This document shows positions 32,657 to 40,692 of a DNA stretch of 64,000 nt, piece by piece. The notes below the pieces were generated by a model. It was not told where the DNA came from. It did not search any database and saw nothing but the letters and a program-made list of their open reading frames with translations. This DNA comes from Hyphomonadaceae bacterium (GTDB taxonomy: Bacteria; Pseudomonadota; Alphaproteobacteria; Caulobacterales; Aquidulcibacteraceae). The position numbers were made by a program, and so were the translations under genes. The first letter of the stretch is position 1, and each line of letters begins with the position of its first letter. The stretch is taken from positions 1 through 64,000 of the forward strand of contig JAIELK010000005.1 in assembly GCA_019753175.1 (NCBI GenBank), written 5' to 3'.

Positions 32657-32948
32657 TTGGGGCTGAAATGTTCGCTTCCTTTCGCAAGTGCGAAAGAGAA
32701 TTTTCGATTTTGCAACAATTCCCTCGCGGAAGTGTGGCGTGCCGGTCGCAGCCTAACTGAGCTATGAGTCCCCCGCCCAGGAAAGGCTGTCGGCGACGTT
32801 GACAGGGACCTGCCACTTCTACGCATAGTCGAGTCTTAACAGATAGGGGTTCGGGCGTCGGGAACCGCGCGCCTTGCCCTGATTTGCGGATCGAGGACGG
32901 CCAGCCTCCCTGTGGGAGGGATGCGATGCTGGCGTCAGGAGGACGGCG
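32657..32948. other. 292-bp divergent intergenic region, queC / TonB receptor
   Basis: This gap holds the promoters for queC (minus) and the TonB-dependent receptor (plus). Visible elements are the palindrome at 32679-32696, an A/T-rich stretch just right of it, a TTGACA at 32799-32804 that could be a -35 box for the receptor (a good -10 is not obvious), a small hairpin CCTCCC-TGT-GGGAGG at about 32908-32922, and a ribosome site AGGAGGA before ATG 32949. No gene is seen in it. Confidence 0.5.
32679..32696. promoter_or_regulatory. 18-bp palindrome upstream of queC
   Basis: CTTTCGCA-AG-TGCGAAAG is a perfect 8-bp inverted repeat with a 2-bp centre, 23 bp upstream of the queC start. It is not followed by a T run in either direction, so it is more likely an operator than a terminator. 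The binding protein is unknown. Confidence 0.55.
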
Positions 32949-35765
32949 ATGAGCAAGAAATCAATTTGGGGAAAAGCGTTTCTATCCGGCGCATCGCTCG
33001 CGGCGATGGGAGCGATGAATCCGGCACTCGCGCAAGAGGGTGAGGTGTCGGACGAAATCGTCGTTACGGCGACGGGCCGTACTGCCGCGATCCAAGACGT
33101 GCCGATCGCCGTGACCGCGATCTCCAGCGAGACGCTGGAGGAGGCCGGCGTTCAAAGCCTGATCGATCTGCGTCAGATCACGCCGAACCTTCGCATCGGT
33201 TCGGGCCAATCCCAAACCGCAGGCACCAGCGCCGCCATTCGCGGCATCGGCACTGGCTCCGACAATCCCGGTTTTGAGGCCGCGGTCGGCATCTTCATCG
33301 ACGGCGTCTATCGCGCCCGCGCCGGTACGGCCATCAACGACCTGGGCGACGTCGAGCGGATCGAAGTGCTGCGCGGCCCGCAGGGCACGCTCTACGGCAA
33401 GAACACGACCGCCGGCGCCATTAGCGTTGTGACCGCCAGCCCAGACTTTGAGCCCGGAATGTGGATGGAAGGCACGGGCGGCGAACGCGATCTGCTCGGT
33501 GCCCGGGTTGGCGCCAACCTGCCTGTCTCTGACAGCCTGGCGTTCCGATTCGACGGCAGCATGCGCGGCGCCGATGGCTACATCGATGTTGTCAACATTC
33601 CCGGCGAGACGCTGAACAATACCAACCGCTGGAATGCGCGCGGGCAGATGCTGTGGGACATTAGCTCAGACGCCTCGCTCCGCGTGATTGTGGACGGCGG
33701 CGAGATTGACGAGCAGTGCTGCGGCGCAGTGACCTTCGCGGATACGTCCAACGTGCTGGCTGCGGCCGGCAGCTTCCCATTCTCGTTCGCGATGAACCTG
33801 ACCCAGCCCGGCTCTGTGCTCACCCCGTCCGTGGGCTTTCCAGGCACGACCGGGCCAGCGGTCCCGGAGGAGCGTCGAACCAGCGTCACCCCGAGCCGTA
33901 TCTACAGTGAACAGGCCGAAGACTTTGGCGTTTCCGGCCAGCTGGACTGGGGCATCGGCGACGTCAACCTGACGTCGATCACTGGCTACCGCGATTGGGA
34001 CTCGGTCCGCGACCAAGACATCGATTTCTCCGCGATGGATCGCTCCTATCGCGACGATCTTGAAATTGGCGTCCAATCCTTCACCCAGGAGATACGTCTC
34101 CAGGGCGAATGGGGCCGCGTCGACTGGCTTGTCGGAGCGTTCTACGGTGACGAGACCGTCGAGCAGACCGACACCATCCGTTACGGCAATCAGGGCGGCG
34201 CGTATCTGAACTCGCTCATCGGGTTCTTCGATTTCAGCGGGCTGGGGGCGACCGATCAAAATGGCCCGCTTCCCGGTTCAGGGCTTCGCATCTTCGGCGC
34301 CAATTGCGGCGTTGCTTTGGGACCAGCAAACAATTGCGCGCTCGACTGGGCGTTCGCTGGTCTTGCTGGCGGCAGCCTCGATCCGGCGCGTGAAGCGGCG
34401 GCACCTGGAACGCAAGCGGCTCTGGTGTCCGCACTGGGCCCGACGGGGTTCGGCGCTGATCTTTCTTCGGCGGTGATCGCCAACACCGGCCAACAAGGGG
34501 ACAACTGGGCGGTCGACACCCAAAGCATCGCGTTGTTCACCCACAACGAGATCGAGCTTTCCGACAGCCTCGTGCTGACCGTCGGCTTGCGGTACACGCA
34601 GGAAGAAAAGGAAATGACCGCGGACCTCAACGGCACGCAACCGGCATGCGACGCGATCCGCGCCAATGCCGATGCGGCGATTGCGGCAGCGCTCGTGTAC
34701 CGCGCCAATCCCGTGCTGCCGGCGGGCACGCAGGCCGCTCTCAACGGCTTGGCGGCGAACCTACCCGCAGCGCTCCTGCTGGCGTGCAACCCCGCGGTCA
34801 ACAATCTGCAGGTGCTGCAGAATGGCGGCAATTACGGCAGCAGTGTCGAAGACGACGCCATCAGCGGCACCGTGTCGCTCGCGTGGCACGCCAATGACGA
34901 TCTTATGATCTATGGCGGCTACTCGCGCGGCTACAAGTCGGGCGGCTTCAACATCGATCGCTCCGGCATGTCAGTGCTGCCGTTCAGCGAACTTGCTGCC
35001 GACCGCTCAGCCTATGCGACGGCCATCCTGACCGGCGCGGGCATCCCGCTGAGCTTCGGCGCTCAAGACCTCGACTTCGAGCCCGAGACCATCGACGCTT
35101 ACGAACTTGGCTTCAAAGCGACGATGTTCGGCGGCAGTTCGACGCTGAACATGGCGGCATACTACCAGCAGCTGCACGACTACCAGCTCAACGCCTTTAA
35201 CGGCTTCAACTTCATCACGCGCAACGTGCCGGAAGTGATCAGCCAAGGCGTCGAAATGGAGTTCGCGACACGGCCAACCGATGAACTGACGCTGACCTTC
35301 GGCGCGCTGTACAGCGACGTCTATTACGACAGCACGGTAGCGTTCCGGGCGAACAGCCCGAGCGACACGGTGACCGCGGGCGACCCGCTGACGCTCTCAC
35401 CTGAGTGGACGGTGACCGGCTCGGTCATGTACGAGTTGCCGATCGGCGACTCACACAAGGCGACCTTCTACGGCAACGGCCGCTATCTGTCGGATTATCG
35501 TCTGCAGACGCTGAGCCGCAACCCGCTGACCGACCAGGAGGCGTTCGCGATCTTCGACGCGCGCATCGGCTTCGGCTCGCAGAACGACAGCTGGGGTATC
35601 GACGTGTGGGTCCGCAACCTCACCGACGAATACTACTCGATCGGCGCGTTCGCGGTGCCTGAACAAAGCTTGTTCACCAGCTCGACGGGTCAGGTTGAAG
35701 GCGTCTTCGCCGCTTACCCGAACGAGCCACGCACGGTCGGCGTGACGCTGCGCGCGCGCTACTAA
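32949..35765 (+). CDS. TonB-dependent outer-membrane receptor
   Basis: A 938-aa protein. The signal peptide ends near AQEGEV; then comes a TonB box-like EIVVTATGR, the plug domain (IQDVPIAVTAISSETLEEAG, IRGIGTGSDNPGFE, VERIEVLRGPQGTLYGKNTT) and a long 22-strand-type barrel ending in the canonical aromatic residue (TVGVTLRARY). The subgroup resembles the large TonB receptors of oligotrophic alphaproteobacteria that take up complex organic ligands rather than ferric siderophores; the substrate cannot be read. A strong intrinsic terminator follows at 35789. Confidence 0.95.
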   Translation: MSKKSIWGKAFLSGASLAAMGAMNPALAQEGEVSDEIVVTATGRTAAIQDVPIAVTAISSETLEEAGVQSLIDLRQITPNLRIGSGQSQTAGTSAAIRGIGTGSDNPGFEAAVGIFIDGVYRARAGTAINDLGDVERIEVLRGPQGTLYGKNTTAGAISVVTASPDFEPGMWMEGTGGERDLLGARVGANLPVSDSLAFRFDGSMRGADGYIDVVNIPGETLNNTNRWNARGQMLWDISSDASLRVIVDGGEIDEQCCGAVTFADTSNVLAAAGSFPFSFAMNLTQPGSVLTPSVGFPGTTGPAVPEERRTSVTPSRIYSEQAEDFGVSGQLDWGIGDVNLTSITGYRDWDSVRDQDIDFSAMDRSYRDDLEIGVQSFTQEIRLQGEWGRVDWLVGAFYGDETVEQTDTIRYGNQGGAYLNSLIGFFDFSGLGATDQNGPLPGSGLRIFGANCGVALGPANNCALDWAFAGLAGGSLDPAREAAAPGTQAALVSALGPTGFGADLSSAVIANTGQQGDNWAVDTQSIALFTHNEIELSDSLVLTVGLRYTQEEKEMTADLNGTQPACDAIRANADAAIAAALVYRANPVLPAGTQAALNGLAANLPAALLLACNPAVNNLQVLQNGGNYGSSVEDDAISGTVSLAWHANDDLMIYGGYSRGYKSGGFNIDRSGMSVLPFSELAADRSAYATAILTGAGIPLSFGAQDLDFEPETIDAYELGFKATMFGGSSTLNMAAYYQQLHDYQLNAFNGFNFITRNVPEVISQGVEMEFATRPTDELTLTFGALYSDVYYDSTVAFRANSPSDTVTAGDPLTLSPEWTVTGSVMYELPIGDSHKATFYGNGRYLSDYRLQTLSRNPLTDQEAFAIFDARIGFGSQNDSWGIDVWVRNLTDEYYSIGAFAVPEQSLFTSSTGQVEGVFAAYPNEPRTVGVTLRARY

Positions 35766-35788
35766 GAACCAGGGGAGCACTTAAGGGC

Positions 35789-35824
35789 GTGGCCGGAGCG
35801 AAAGCTCCGGCCACTTTCTTTTTG
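35789..35824 (+). terminator. Intrinsic terminator after the TonB receptor
   Basis: GTGGCCGGAGC-GAAA-GCTCCGGCCAC forms a perfect 11-bp stem with a GAAA tetraloop, followed by TTTCTTTTT. It lies 24 bp after the receptor stop codon. Confidence 0.93.
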
Positions 35825-35875
35825 TCAACGTCGCCGTGCTTCGCAAAGCCCGCGACGCGCTTCATAAAGGCCGGC

Positions 35876-36247
35876 ATGACCGCCTCTATCGCTTCCCTGG
35901 ACGTGCTGATCGTCGACGATCACGAGCCCACGCGCGCCATCATTGCCAAGATGCTCCGCGCCGCCGGCGCTCAGCGTCTCCGCGACGCCGCCGACGCAAC
36001 GCAGGCGCTGCAGATGCTTGCAGAGCGGCCAGCCGATCTCATCATCACCGATCAAGTCATGCCGGACATGGACGGCGCGGCCTTTATCGCAGCGCTGAAA
36101 CAGGACCCCAAAACCGCGCACGCGCGCACCGTGCTGATATCGGGCTTCACCGACATCGATGCGCGAACCGTCGGCGCTAACGCCGTGCTGGCGAAACCAA
36201 TCGAAGCGCCGGCGCTTTTGCGCGCCATCGAGGCGGCGCTGGCTTAG
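35876..36247 (+). CDS. Single-domain response regulator
   Basis: A 123-aa CheY-like receiver from ATG 35876; the open frame extends upstream through the terminator, so the shorter start is right. It has DVLIVDDHEPTR (acid pair), LIITDQVMPDMDG (phospho-Asp), LISGFTD and VLAKPIEA (Lys). With no output domain or neighbouring kinase it probably acts by protein contact in a phosphorelay. It converges on mmsB with a 4-bp overlap. Confidence 0.9.
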   Translation: MTASIASLDVLIVDDHEPTRAIIAKMLRAAGAQRLRDAADATQALQMLAERPADLIITDQVMPDMDGAAFIAALKQDPKTAHARTVLISGFTDIDARTVGANAVLAKPIEAPALLRAIEAALA

Positions 36248-37128
36248 AGCTTGCCGCGGAACATCTGCAGGATGGCGGAGAAGTCCTTGGCGGCGTGGCC
36301 GCGATTGACCAGTTCGCTGTAGAGCGACTCCGCCGCGCCGCCCAGCGGGGTCGGCGCGCCGGAGCGGTCGGCCGCGTCCTGCGCCAACTTCAGATCTTTC
36401 AGCATCATCGCGGCGGCGAAACCGCCCTCATAGTCGCGGTTCGACGGCGCGGTCGGCACCGGGCCCGGCCACGGGCAATAGGAGGTCAGCGACCAGCACT
36501 GGCCGGACGACTTCGAGGCGATGTCAAAGAATTTCTGCGCGTCGAGCCCAAGCGATTCGGCCAGGATGAAAGCTTCGCTGACGCCGATCATGGAAATGCC
36601 GAGCAGCATGTTGTTGCAGATCTTCGCCGCCTGCCCCGCCCCGCTCGCGCCAGCGTGAATCACCGCCTTCGCCATCGGCTTCAGCGCCTCTTCGAACTCG
36701 GCGAAATCCTGCTCGCGGCAGCCGACCATGAAGGTGAGCGTGCCGCCCTGCGCCGCGGCGGTGCCGCCGGACACCGGCGCGTCCGCCGCACGGAAGCCCT
36801 GCATCGACGCATCGCGCGCCACCGTGCGGGCAGTGTCGACGTCGATAGTGGAGCAATCGATTAAGAGCGCGTCCTTGCGCGCATGGGGCAGGATCGCGTC
36901 GAGATAGACGTCGCTGACGTGCTGGCCGGCCGGCAGCATGGTGATGACGATGTCGGCGTCCTTCACCGCTTCGGCGGCGGAGGCGGCGCCGCTCATCCCC
37001 TGCTCTTTGGCGCGCGCAACGGCCTCGGCGTTCAGGTCGAAGGCGACCACCTCGCGCCCGGCCTTGGCCTGATTGGCGGCCATGCCCGAGCCCATATTAC
37101 CAAGGCCGATGAACGCAACGCGGGTCAT
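36244..37128 (-). CDS. mmsB: 3-hydroxyisobutyrate dehydrogenase
   Basis: A 294-aa NAD-dependent enzyme of valine degradation, oxidising 3-hydroxyisobutyrate to methylmalonate semialdehyde. From ATG 37128 (ribosome site AGGAG): VAFIGLGNMGSGMAANQAKA (NAD-binding), DAPVSGGTAAAQGGTLTFMV (substrate motif) and GAGQAAKICNNMLL with the catalytic Lys. The product feeds mmsA downstream of 42185. The hydrolase that makes its substrate is the neighbouring gene at 37285-38352. Confidence 0.93.
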   Translation of the reverse strand: MTRVAFIGLGNMGSGMAANQAKAGREVVAFDLNAEAVARAKEQGMSGAASAAEAVKDADIVITMLPAGQHVSDVYLDAILPHARKDALLIDCSTIDVDTARTVARDASMQGFRAADAPVSGGTAAAQGGTLTFMVGCREQDFAEFEEALKPMAKAVIHAGASGAGQAAKICNNMLLGISMIGVSEAFILAESLGLDAQKFFDIASKSSGQCWSLTSYCPWPGPVPTAPSNRDYEGGFAAAMMLKDLKLAQDAADRSGAPTPLGGAAESLYSELVNRGHAAKDFSAILQMFRGKL

Positions 37129-37166
37129 GGGTGCTCCTAGAAAATTGATCTTGGCACAAATCGTTC

Positions 37167-37269
37167 CGTCATTCCGGACGCGCGGAGCGCGATCCGAAAC
37201 CCAGGGCGAACGCACCGCGCTTTACGATCCTGGGTTCCCGGTCCGGCCTGCGGCTGCCCCGGAATGACG
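37167..37269. repeat. Dispersed inverted repeat, 103-bp intergenic copy
   Basis: Ends are CGTCATTCCGG (37167-37177) and CCGGAATGACG (37259-37269), a perfect 11-bp inverted repeat. An inner pair AACCCAGG/CCTGGGTT makes a second stem. The same outer ends and inner stem occur at 45713-45816 inside the E2 gene; shorter forms are at 39060, 39797 and 50854. It has no coding capacity and behaves like a REP/MITE-type element. Confidence 0.85.
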
Positions 37270-37284
37270 TGCTTTAAGACCGCG

Positions 37285-38352
37285 TCACAGCGGCGTCCAT
37301 TCCTCGCCCGCCGGCAGCGGTGCGAAAATCTCGTCCAGCATCGCCTGGTCGACGCCGGCGAGCGTCGGCGGGTTCCAGGCCGGCCTGTTGTCTTTATCGA
37401 CGATCAGCGCGCGTACGCCCTCGATGAAATCATGACGCTGCGAGACGCGGCACGCGATGCGATACTCTTGAGCCATCTCGTCGGCGAAACTCGCCATGCG
37501 CGCGCCCTCGCGCAATTGGCGGAACGTGACTTTCAGCGTCTGCGGCGACTTGGTCGCCAGCGTCGCCCATTGCGCCTTCGCCCAATCCGAACCGTCCGCC
37601 TCGAGCGCGGCGACGATGGCTTCGACACTGTCGAGCGCAAAGATGCGATCGATGCGGGCGATGTTTTCCGGCGTGAGTTCCTTCGGCTTGCCTGCGCTTT
37701 CCGCCAGCGCGTCGAGCCCGCCCGCAAGCGCGCGTTCGGCATCGTGCGTTTGCGCCGCGCCGGCGATCTGCGCGCGTGCGGGGCCAAGAATTTCTGTCGG
37801 CATGAAATGGGTGGCGATGCCGGCAATGAGGCAATCGGCGGCTTTGAGGCGCGCGCCAGTGAGCGCGAGCCACATGCCGATGGCGCCCGGCTTACGCGGC
37901 AGATACCAGCCGCCGCCGACATCGGGAAACAGGCCGATGCCGGTTTCCGGCATGGCGTAGGTGGTGTTCTCGGTAGCGATGCGGAACTTCGCCGGCATCG
38001 CAATGCCGACGCCGCCGCCCATGGTGACGCCGTCCATGATCGCGATCACCGGCTTGTTGTACGTGAACAGCAGATGGTTCAGCCGATACTCGGTGAAGAA
38101 GAACGCGCGCGCCTCGCGGCCATCGCCTTTGCCCGATTCCTGGATCATGCGGATATCGCCGCCGGCGCAGAAGCCGCGCGTGCCCGGCGCGTGATCGATC
38201 AGGACGGCCTTGACGCTGTCGTCGCCGCGCCACGAGCGCAGCGCCGCGATCATGTCGCGGCACATGGCCGTGTTGAGCGCGTGCAGCGCTTGGGGGCGGT
38301 TCAGCGTGAGCGTCGCGAGGCCGGAGGAGACGGCGGTGAGGAGGTCAGTCAT
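37285..38352 (-). CDS. 3-hydroxyisobutyryl-CoA hydrolase (enoyl-CoA hydratase/isomerase family)
   Basis: A 355-aa crotonase-fold enzyme; the length and motifs fit the hydrolase of valine degradation rather than a 260-aa hydratase. LATLTLNRPQALHALNTAM and GTRGFCAGGDIRMIQE are followed by the oxyanion region DGVTMGGGVGIAMP and MPETGIGLFPDVGGGWYLPR, typical of the hydrolases. It releases 3-hydroxyisobutyrate for mmsB. A decayed copy of its 5' end lies at 39935-40014. Confidence 0.9.
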   Translation of the reverse strand: MTDLLTAVSSGLATLTLNRPQALHALNTAMCRDMIAALRSWRGDDSVKAVLIDHAPGTRGFCAGGDIRMIQESGKGDGREARAFFFTEYRLNHLLFTYNKPVIAIMDGVTMGGGVGIAMPAKFRIATENTTYAMPETGIGLFPDVGGGWYLPRKPGAIGMWLALTGARLKAADCLIAGIATHFMPTEILGPARAQIAGAAQTHDAERALAGGLDALAESAGKPKELTPENIARIDRIFALDSVEAIVAALEADGSDWAKAQWATLATKSPQTLKVTFRQLREGARMASFADEMAQEYRIACRVSQRHDFIEGVRALIVDKDNRPAWNPPTLAGVDQAMLDEIFAPLPAGEEWTPL

Positions 38353-38361
38353 GGGCGCTTC

Positions 38362-38778
38362 TTACACACTCCGCGTCCGAACGCTCATGCGTTTCGCCGC
38401 CCTCAACAAGGTAGCGTCCTTGCTCACAAGGGTCGCGTTCAAGCGAACGGCCAATTCCAGATAAGCGGCGTCGTAGGTCGTGAGTTTTTCCGTTCGCGCA
38501 AGGGAGAGTACATCACTCCAGGCGCGCCGCGGCGTTTCGAAATCGATGCCCACCCCGAGGCTCTCCACAAGCTGTATGAAGCTTTTTGCGTCCGCCGCAC
38601 TGATGCGCCCGTGCTTCTCGGCGTTCCAGACGATGTTAGTCAGCTCCAGCGGCCAGTGCACCGGGGCGGCCATTCCCCCCTGCTTCAACTCTTGCAGCAG
38701 GCCAAGAGGGTCCTTGGGTTGTTCATCGTCGAAGCACCACGCCAGCATCGCCGACGCATCAATGACGAAAGCCGTCAC
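38362..38778 (-). CDS. VapC-type PIN toxin, second system
   Basis: A 138-aa PIN-domain RNase from GTG 38778, overlapping the antitoxin stop (GTGA). Acids are in AFVIDASAMLAWCFDDE, PLELTNIVWNAEKHGRIS, and LTTYDAAYLELAVRLNATLV followed by SKDATL. It follows its Phd-type antitoxin in the usual order. Confidence 0.9.
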   Translation of the reverse strand: MTAFVIDASAMLAWCFDDEQPKDPLGLLQELKQGGMAAPVHWPLELTNIVWNAEKHGRISAADAKSFIQLVESLGVGIDFETPRRAWSDVLSLARTEKLTTYDAAYLELAVRLNATLVSKDATLLRAAKRMSVRTRSV

Positions 38779-39008
38779 TTGCGGCCCTCGTCGCGAAGTA
38801 CGCGCCAGTCCATGCCGAGCTTGCGCCCTTTGGCGAAGGTCGCGAGCCGGCGCACCGCTTCTTCCGGCGACATGCCGGGCTCGTTGGCCGGCACTATGCG
38901 CGCCACGGCCTTGCCGTTGCGGGTGACGACAATCTCCTCGCCGCGTTCCACGGCATCGAGCACGGCGCCGAACTTGACCTTGGCCTCGACGGCGGTAAGT
39001 TCTTTCAT
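38775..39008 (-). CDS. Phd/YefM-type antitoxin
   Basis: A 77-aa protein. MKELTAVEAKVKFGAVLDAV then ERGEEIVVTRNGKAVARIVP is the standard Phd/YefM N-terminal DNA-binding fold; the tail contacts the toxin. Upstream at about 39021-39042 the sequence TCGATCAACGATCGATCA repeats GATCGATC-like half sites and may be its operator. A dispersed inverted repeat follows at 39060. Confidence 0.9.
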   Translation of the reverse strand: MKELTAVEAKVKFGAVLDAVERGEEIVVTRNGKAVARIVPANEPGMSPEEAVRRLATFAKGRKLGMDWRVLRDEGRK

Positions 39009-39059
39009 GGCTCAATACTAGTCGATCAACGATCGATCAGTCAAGATCGGCCCGAATGT

Positions 39060-39103
39060 CGTCATTCCGGACGCGCGAAGCGCCTGCGGCCACCCGGAAT
39101 GAC
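39060..39103. repeat. Dispersed inverted repeat, 44-bp copy
   Basis: CGTCATTCCGG at the left and CCGGAATGAC at the right enclose a short GC-rich centre (ACGCGCGAAGCGCCTGCGG). It is the short form of the family also seen at 50854-50891, placed in the promoter gap between the antitoxin and the PhyH gene. Confidence 0.85.
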
Positions 39104-39132
39104 AAGCAGTTCTACGGTTCCTTAACCGCCGA

Positions 39133-39783
39133 TCAATCCGCCCACTCAAGCGGCACGGGAAGCGCGTCGGCGCAGTAATCGACGCGGATGGCGCGGCGGC
39201 CAGCACTGCTTCGCGATGGTGAGGAGCGGTGCAGGATGAGCGCCTTGGCGAAGAGCACGTCACCGCGTTCCGCTACACAATTCTCGATCGGCGCCGCGTT
39301 GGCTATGACGTCGGCATCCGCTGCCGGGATCTTGCCGCGCCTATGTGTGCCGAGCGCGAGTTGCAGGCAACCATTGTCCTCGTCCGCCGGATCGAGGTGG
39401 ATGCGGGCGAAGAGCATACGCTCCAACAGTTCGATAGGAGGCTCGGCGTGCCAAATGCCGGCTTTATTGGTCCAGTTGGTGAAACCGGGTGTCTCGACGC
39501 GTTCACGCAGCGCGACGACACGATCTTGGTGCCAAGGCAGCGTCCAGTTCTCTGCTTCGCTCTTGTCAAACGCAACCACGCGAACCGGATCGGCGCCCGG
39601 CATGATGCGGCGCGCGACCACGGTGACTTCGCGAAGAAGCGGCCGCGCATCGTCGAGCGAGAAACGAACGCCGGGATCGCCGTGGGTCGTGAAGCCGGCG
39701 TCCATCGCAGTCAATGCGGCGTCACTGATCGCGCGCCGAACCCAAGTGCGACCCTTCTGCTCTAGTTCATCACCTAGGATCAC
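39133..39783 (-). CDS. Phytanoyl-CoA dioxygenase-like (PhyH) Fe(II)/2-oxoglutarate oxygenase
   Basis: A 216-aa double-stranded beta-helix enzyme. The iron ligands are in LPWHQDRVV (H-x-D) and ALILHRSSPSRSS (distal His), with the 2-oxoglutarate Arg in RRAIRVDYC. FARIHLDPADEDNGCLQLAL is characteristic. It hydroxylates an unknown substrate; the family acts on acyl-CoAs and many small molecules. It stands between two dispersed repeats without an obvious partner gene. Confidence 0.87.
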   Translation of the reverse strand: MILGDELEQKGRTWVRRAISDAALTAMDAGFTTHGDPGVRFSLDDARPLLREVTVVARRIMPGADPVRVVAFDKSEAENWTLPWHQDRVVALRERVETPGFTNWTNKAGIWHAEPPIELLERMLFARIHLDPADEDNGCLQLALGTHRRGKIPAADADVIANAAPIENCVAERGDVLFAKALILHRSSPSRSSAGRRAIRVDYCADALPVPLEWAD

Positions 39784-39796
39784 TTCAGCACTTTCT

Positions 39797-39820
39797 CGTC
39801 ATTCCGGACGCACGAAACGC
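39797..39820. repeat. Half copy of the dispersed inverted repeat
   Basis: CGTCATTCCGGACGCACGAA matches the left half of the family, but no right-hand end follows within 100 bp. It is probably a deletion derivative, next to the decayed hydrolase fragment. Confidence 0.6.
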
Positions 39821-39934
39821 GGGTTCTTCGCTGTACGAAACCTCGAAGCGACGAAACTCATTGCCGCCTAAGCAGTGCCAATCAAGCCCCTACGCGATCG
39901 GCGATGTCAGTTCATAGGCGCAACAACAGGGATG

Positions 39935-40014
39935 CGGGCGCTTGCAGCGTTTCCGGGCGGTTGAGCGTCAGCGTCGCGAGGCGGGAGGAGACGTGAGGTG
40001 AGAGGTCGGCGAGC
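39935..40014 (-). pseudogene. Decayed 5' fragment of a 3-hydroxyisobutyryl-CoA hydrolase/hydratase gene
   Basis: The minus strand encodes SSRLATLTLNRPETLQAP, matching SSGLATLTLNRPQALHAL at the start of the gene at 37285-38352, with clear nucleotide similarity over ~60 bp including the bases before it. No downstream part of the gene remains. It lies directly after the 225-aa gene and upstream of PhyH, so it records a lost duplicate in the mmsA neighbourhood. Confidence 0.75.
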
Positions 40015-40692
40015 TCACAAGCGTTGAAGGTCAGCAACCACGCCCGCAAGCCAAGCAGCGGGTTTGTAGTTTGGATGCATCGACCAGAACAGAACTCCCC
40101 CATGAGGCATCCTGCGGATCTCGGTCTGCGGTGTCTTGGGGGTCGGTTTCAGAAGCTCCCAAGACCCCCACACATCATAACCCGTACTCTGTCGTGCGTT
40201 TCCAGATAGGCAAACGAACCAGTCTGGCTTCAAGACTTCGATTTCTTGTCGCAGTTGCTCTGCGTCTAGCTTGCGAAGTTGTCCTCCTCCGGCCTCGCGG
40301 GGAGCCACTCTGCCCTCTTCTCCAAGCTTAGAGATGTTCGTCCACACGCACGACTCCGCTCGTGTCTGGAGTGAAAATTCGCCCCCGGTCAAAGCGTCAG
40401 TAACCTGGTCGAACGCGCGCCAGAAGGACGATGAGAACGCTTGTTGTGCGACTTTGGATAAATGCGCCTGAGTAAATCGAGCCGATGCAAGCCATGCTTC
40501 CTCATCAGAGCTATCGTACGCGGCAAGAGCTGGCTCCCATATTGCGACACCCGAAAACACGATTCTGGGCATCGTCCCGTACTTGCTGCCCACACAAGGA
40601 ACAAACGGTTCGGTGTACCGCCTCCTGCCTAGCTGCGCTTCACGAAGCCGACGGTACGTAGCGAAGCTATCGCGAGACAAAAGAGGAATCAT
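40015..40692 (-). CDS. Unknown protein coupled to mmsA
   Basis: A 225-aa soluble protein from ATG 40692, whose A is shared with the mmsA stop (TGATG), so it is probably translated by coupling. Early residues read FVPCVGSKYGTMPRIVFSGV, the middle has many Trp and Ala, and the end has GGVLFWSMHPNYKP. The P-x-VG-x-x-Y...RI-V-F-SG opening vaguely recalls the uracil-DNA-glycosylase-like fold, but this is weak. It uses more rare codons and lower GC than its neighbours, which hints at later acquisition. Confidence 0.65.
   Translation of the reverse strand: MIPLLSRDSFATYRRLREAQLGRRRYTEPFVPCVGSKYGTMPRIVFSGVAIWEPALAAYDSSDEEAWLASARFTQAHLSKVAQQAFSSSFWRAFDQVTDALTGGEFSLQTRAESCVWTNISKLGEEGRVAPREAGGGQLRKLDAEQLRQEIEVLKPDWFVCLSGNARQSTGYDVWGSWELLKPTPKTPQTEIRRMPHGGVLFWSMHPNYKPAAWLAGVVADLQRL

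Noticed and set aside
32657-32948. preQ1 riboswitch upstream of queC
   Set aside because: No H-type pseudoknot pattern with the conserved A-rich tail could be drawn; only a palindrome is visible.
37264-39021. 585-aa plus-strand frame opposite the hydrolase and the toxin-antitoxin pair
   Set aside because: Spans three well-supported minus-strand genes; composition typical of a GC-driven shadow.
39912-40103. 63-aa minus frame containing the hydrolase-like fragment as a real gene
   Set aside because: Only about 20 residues are hydrolase-like and the rest overlaps the end of the 225-aa gene; treated as a pseudogene fragment.
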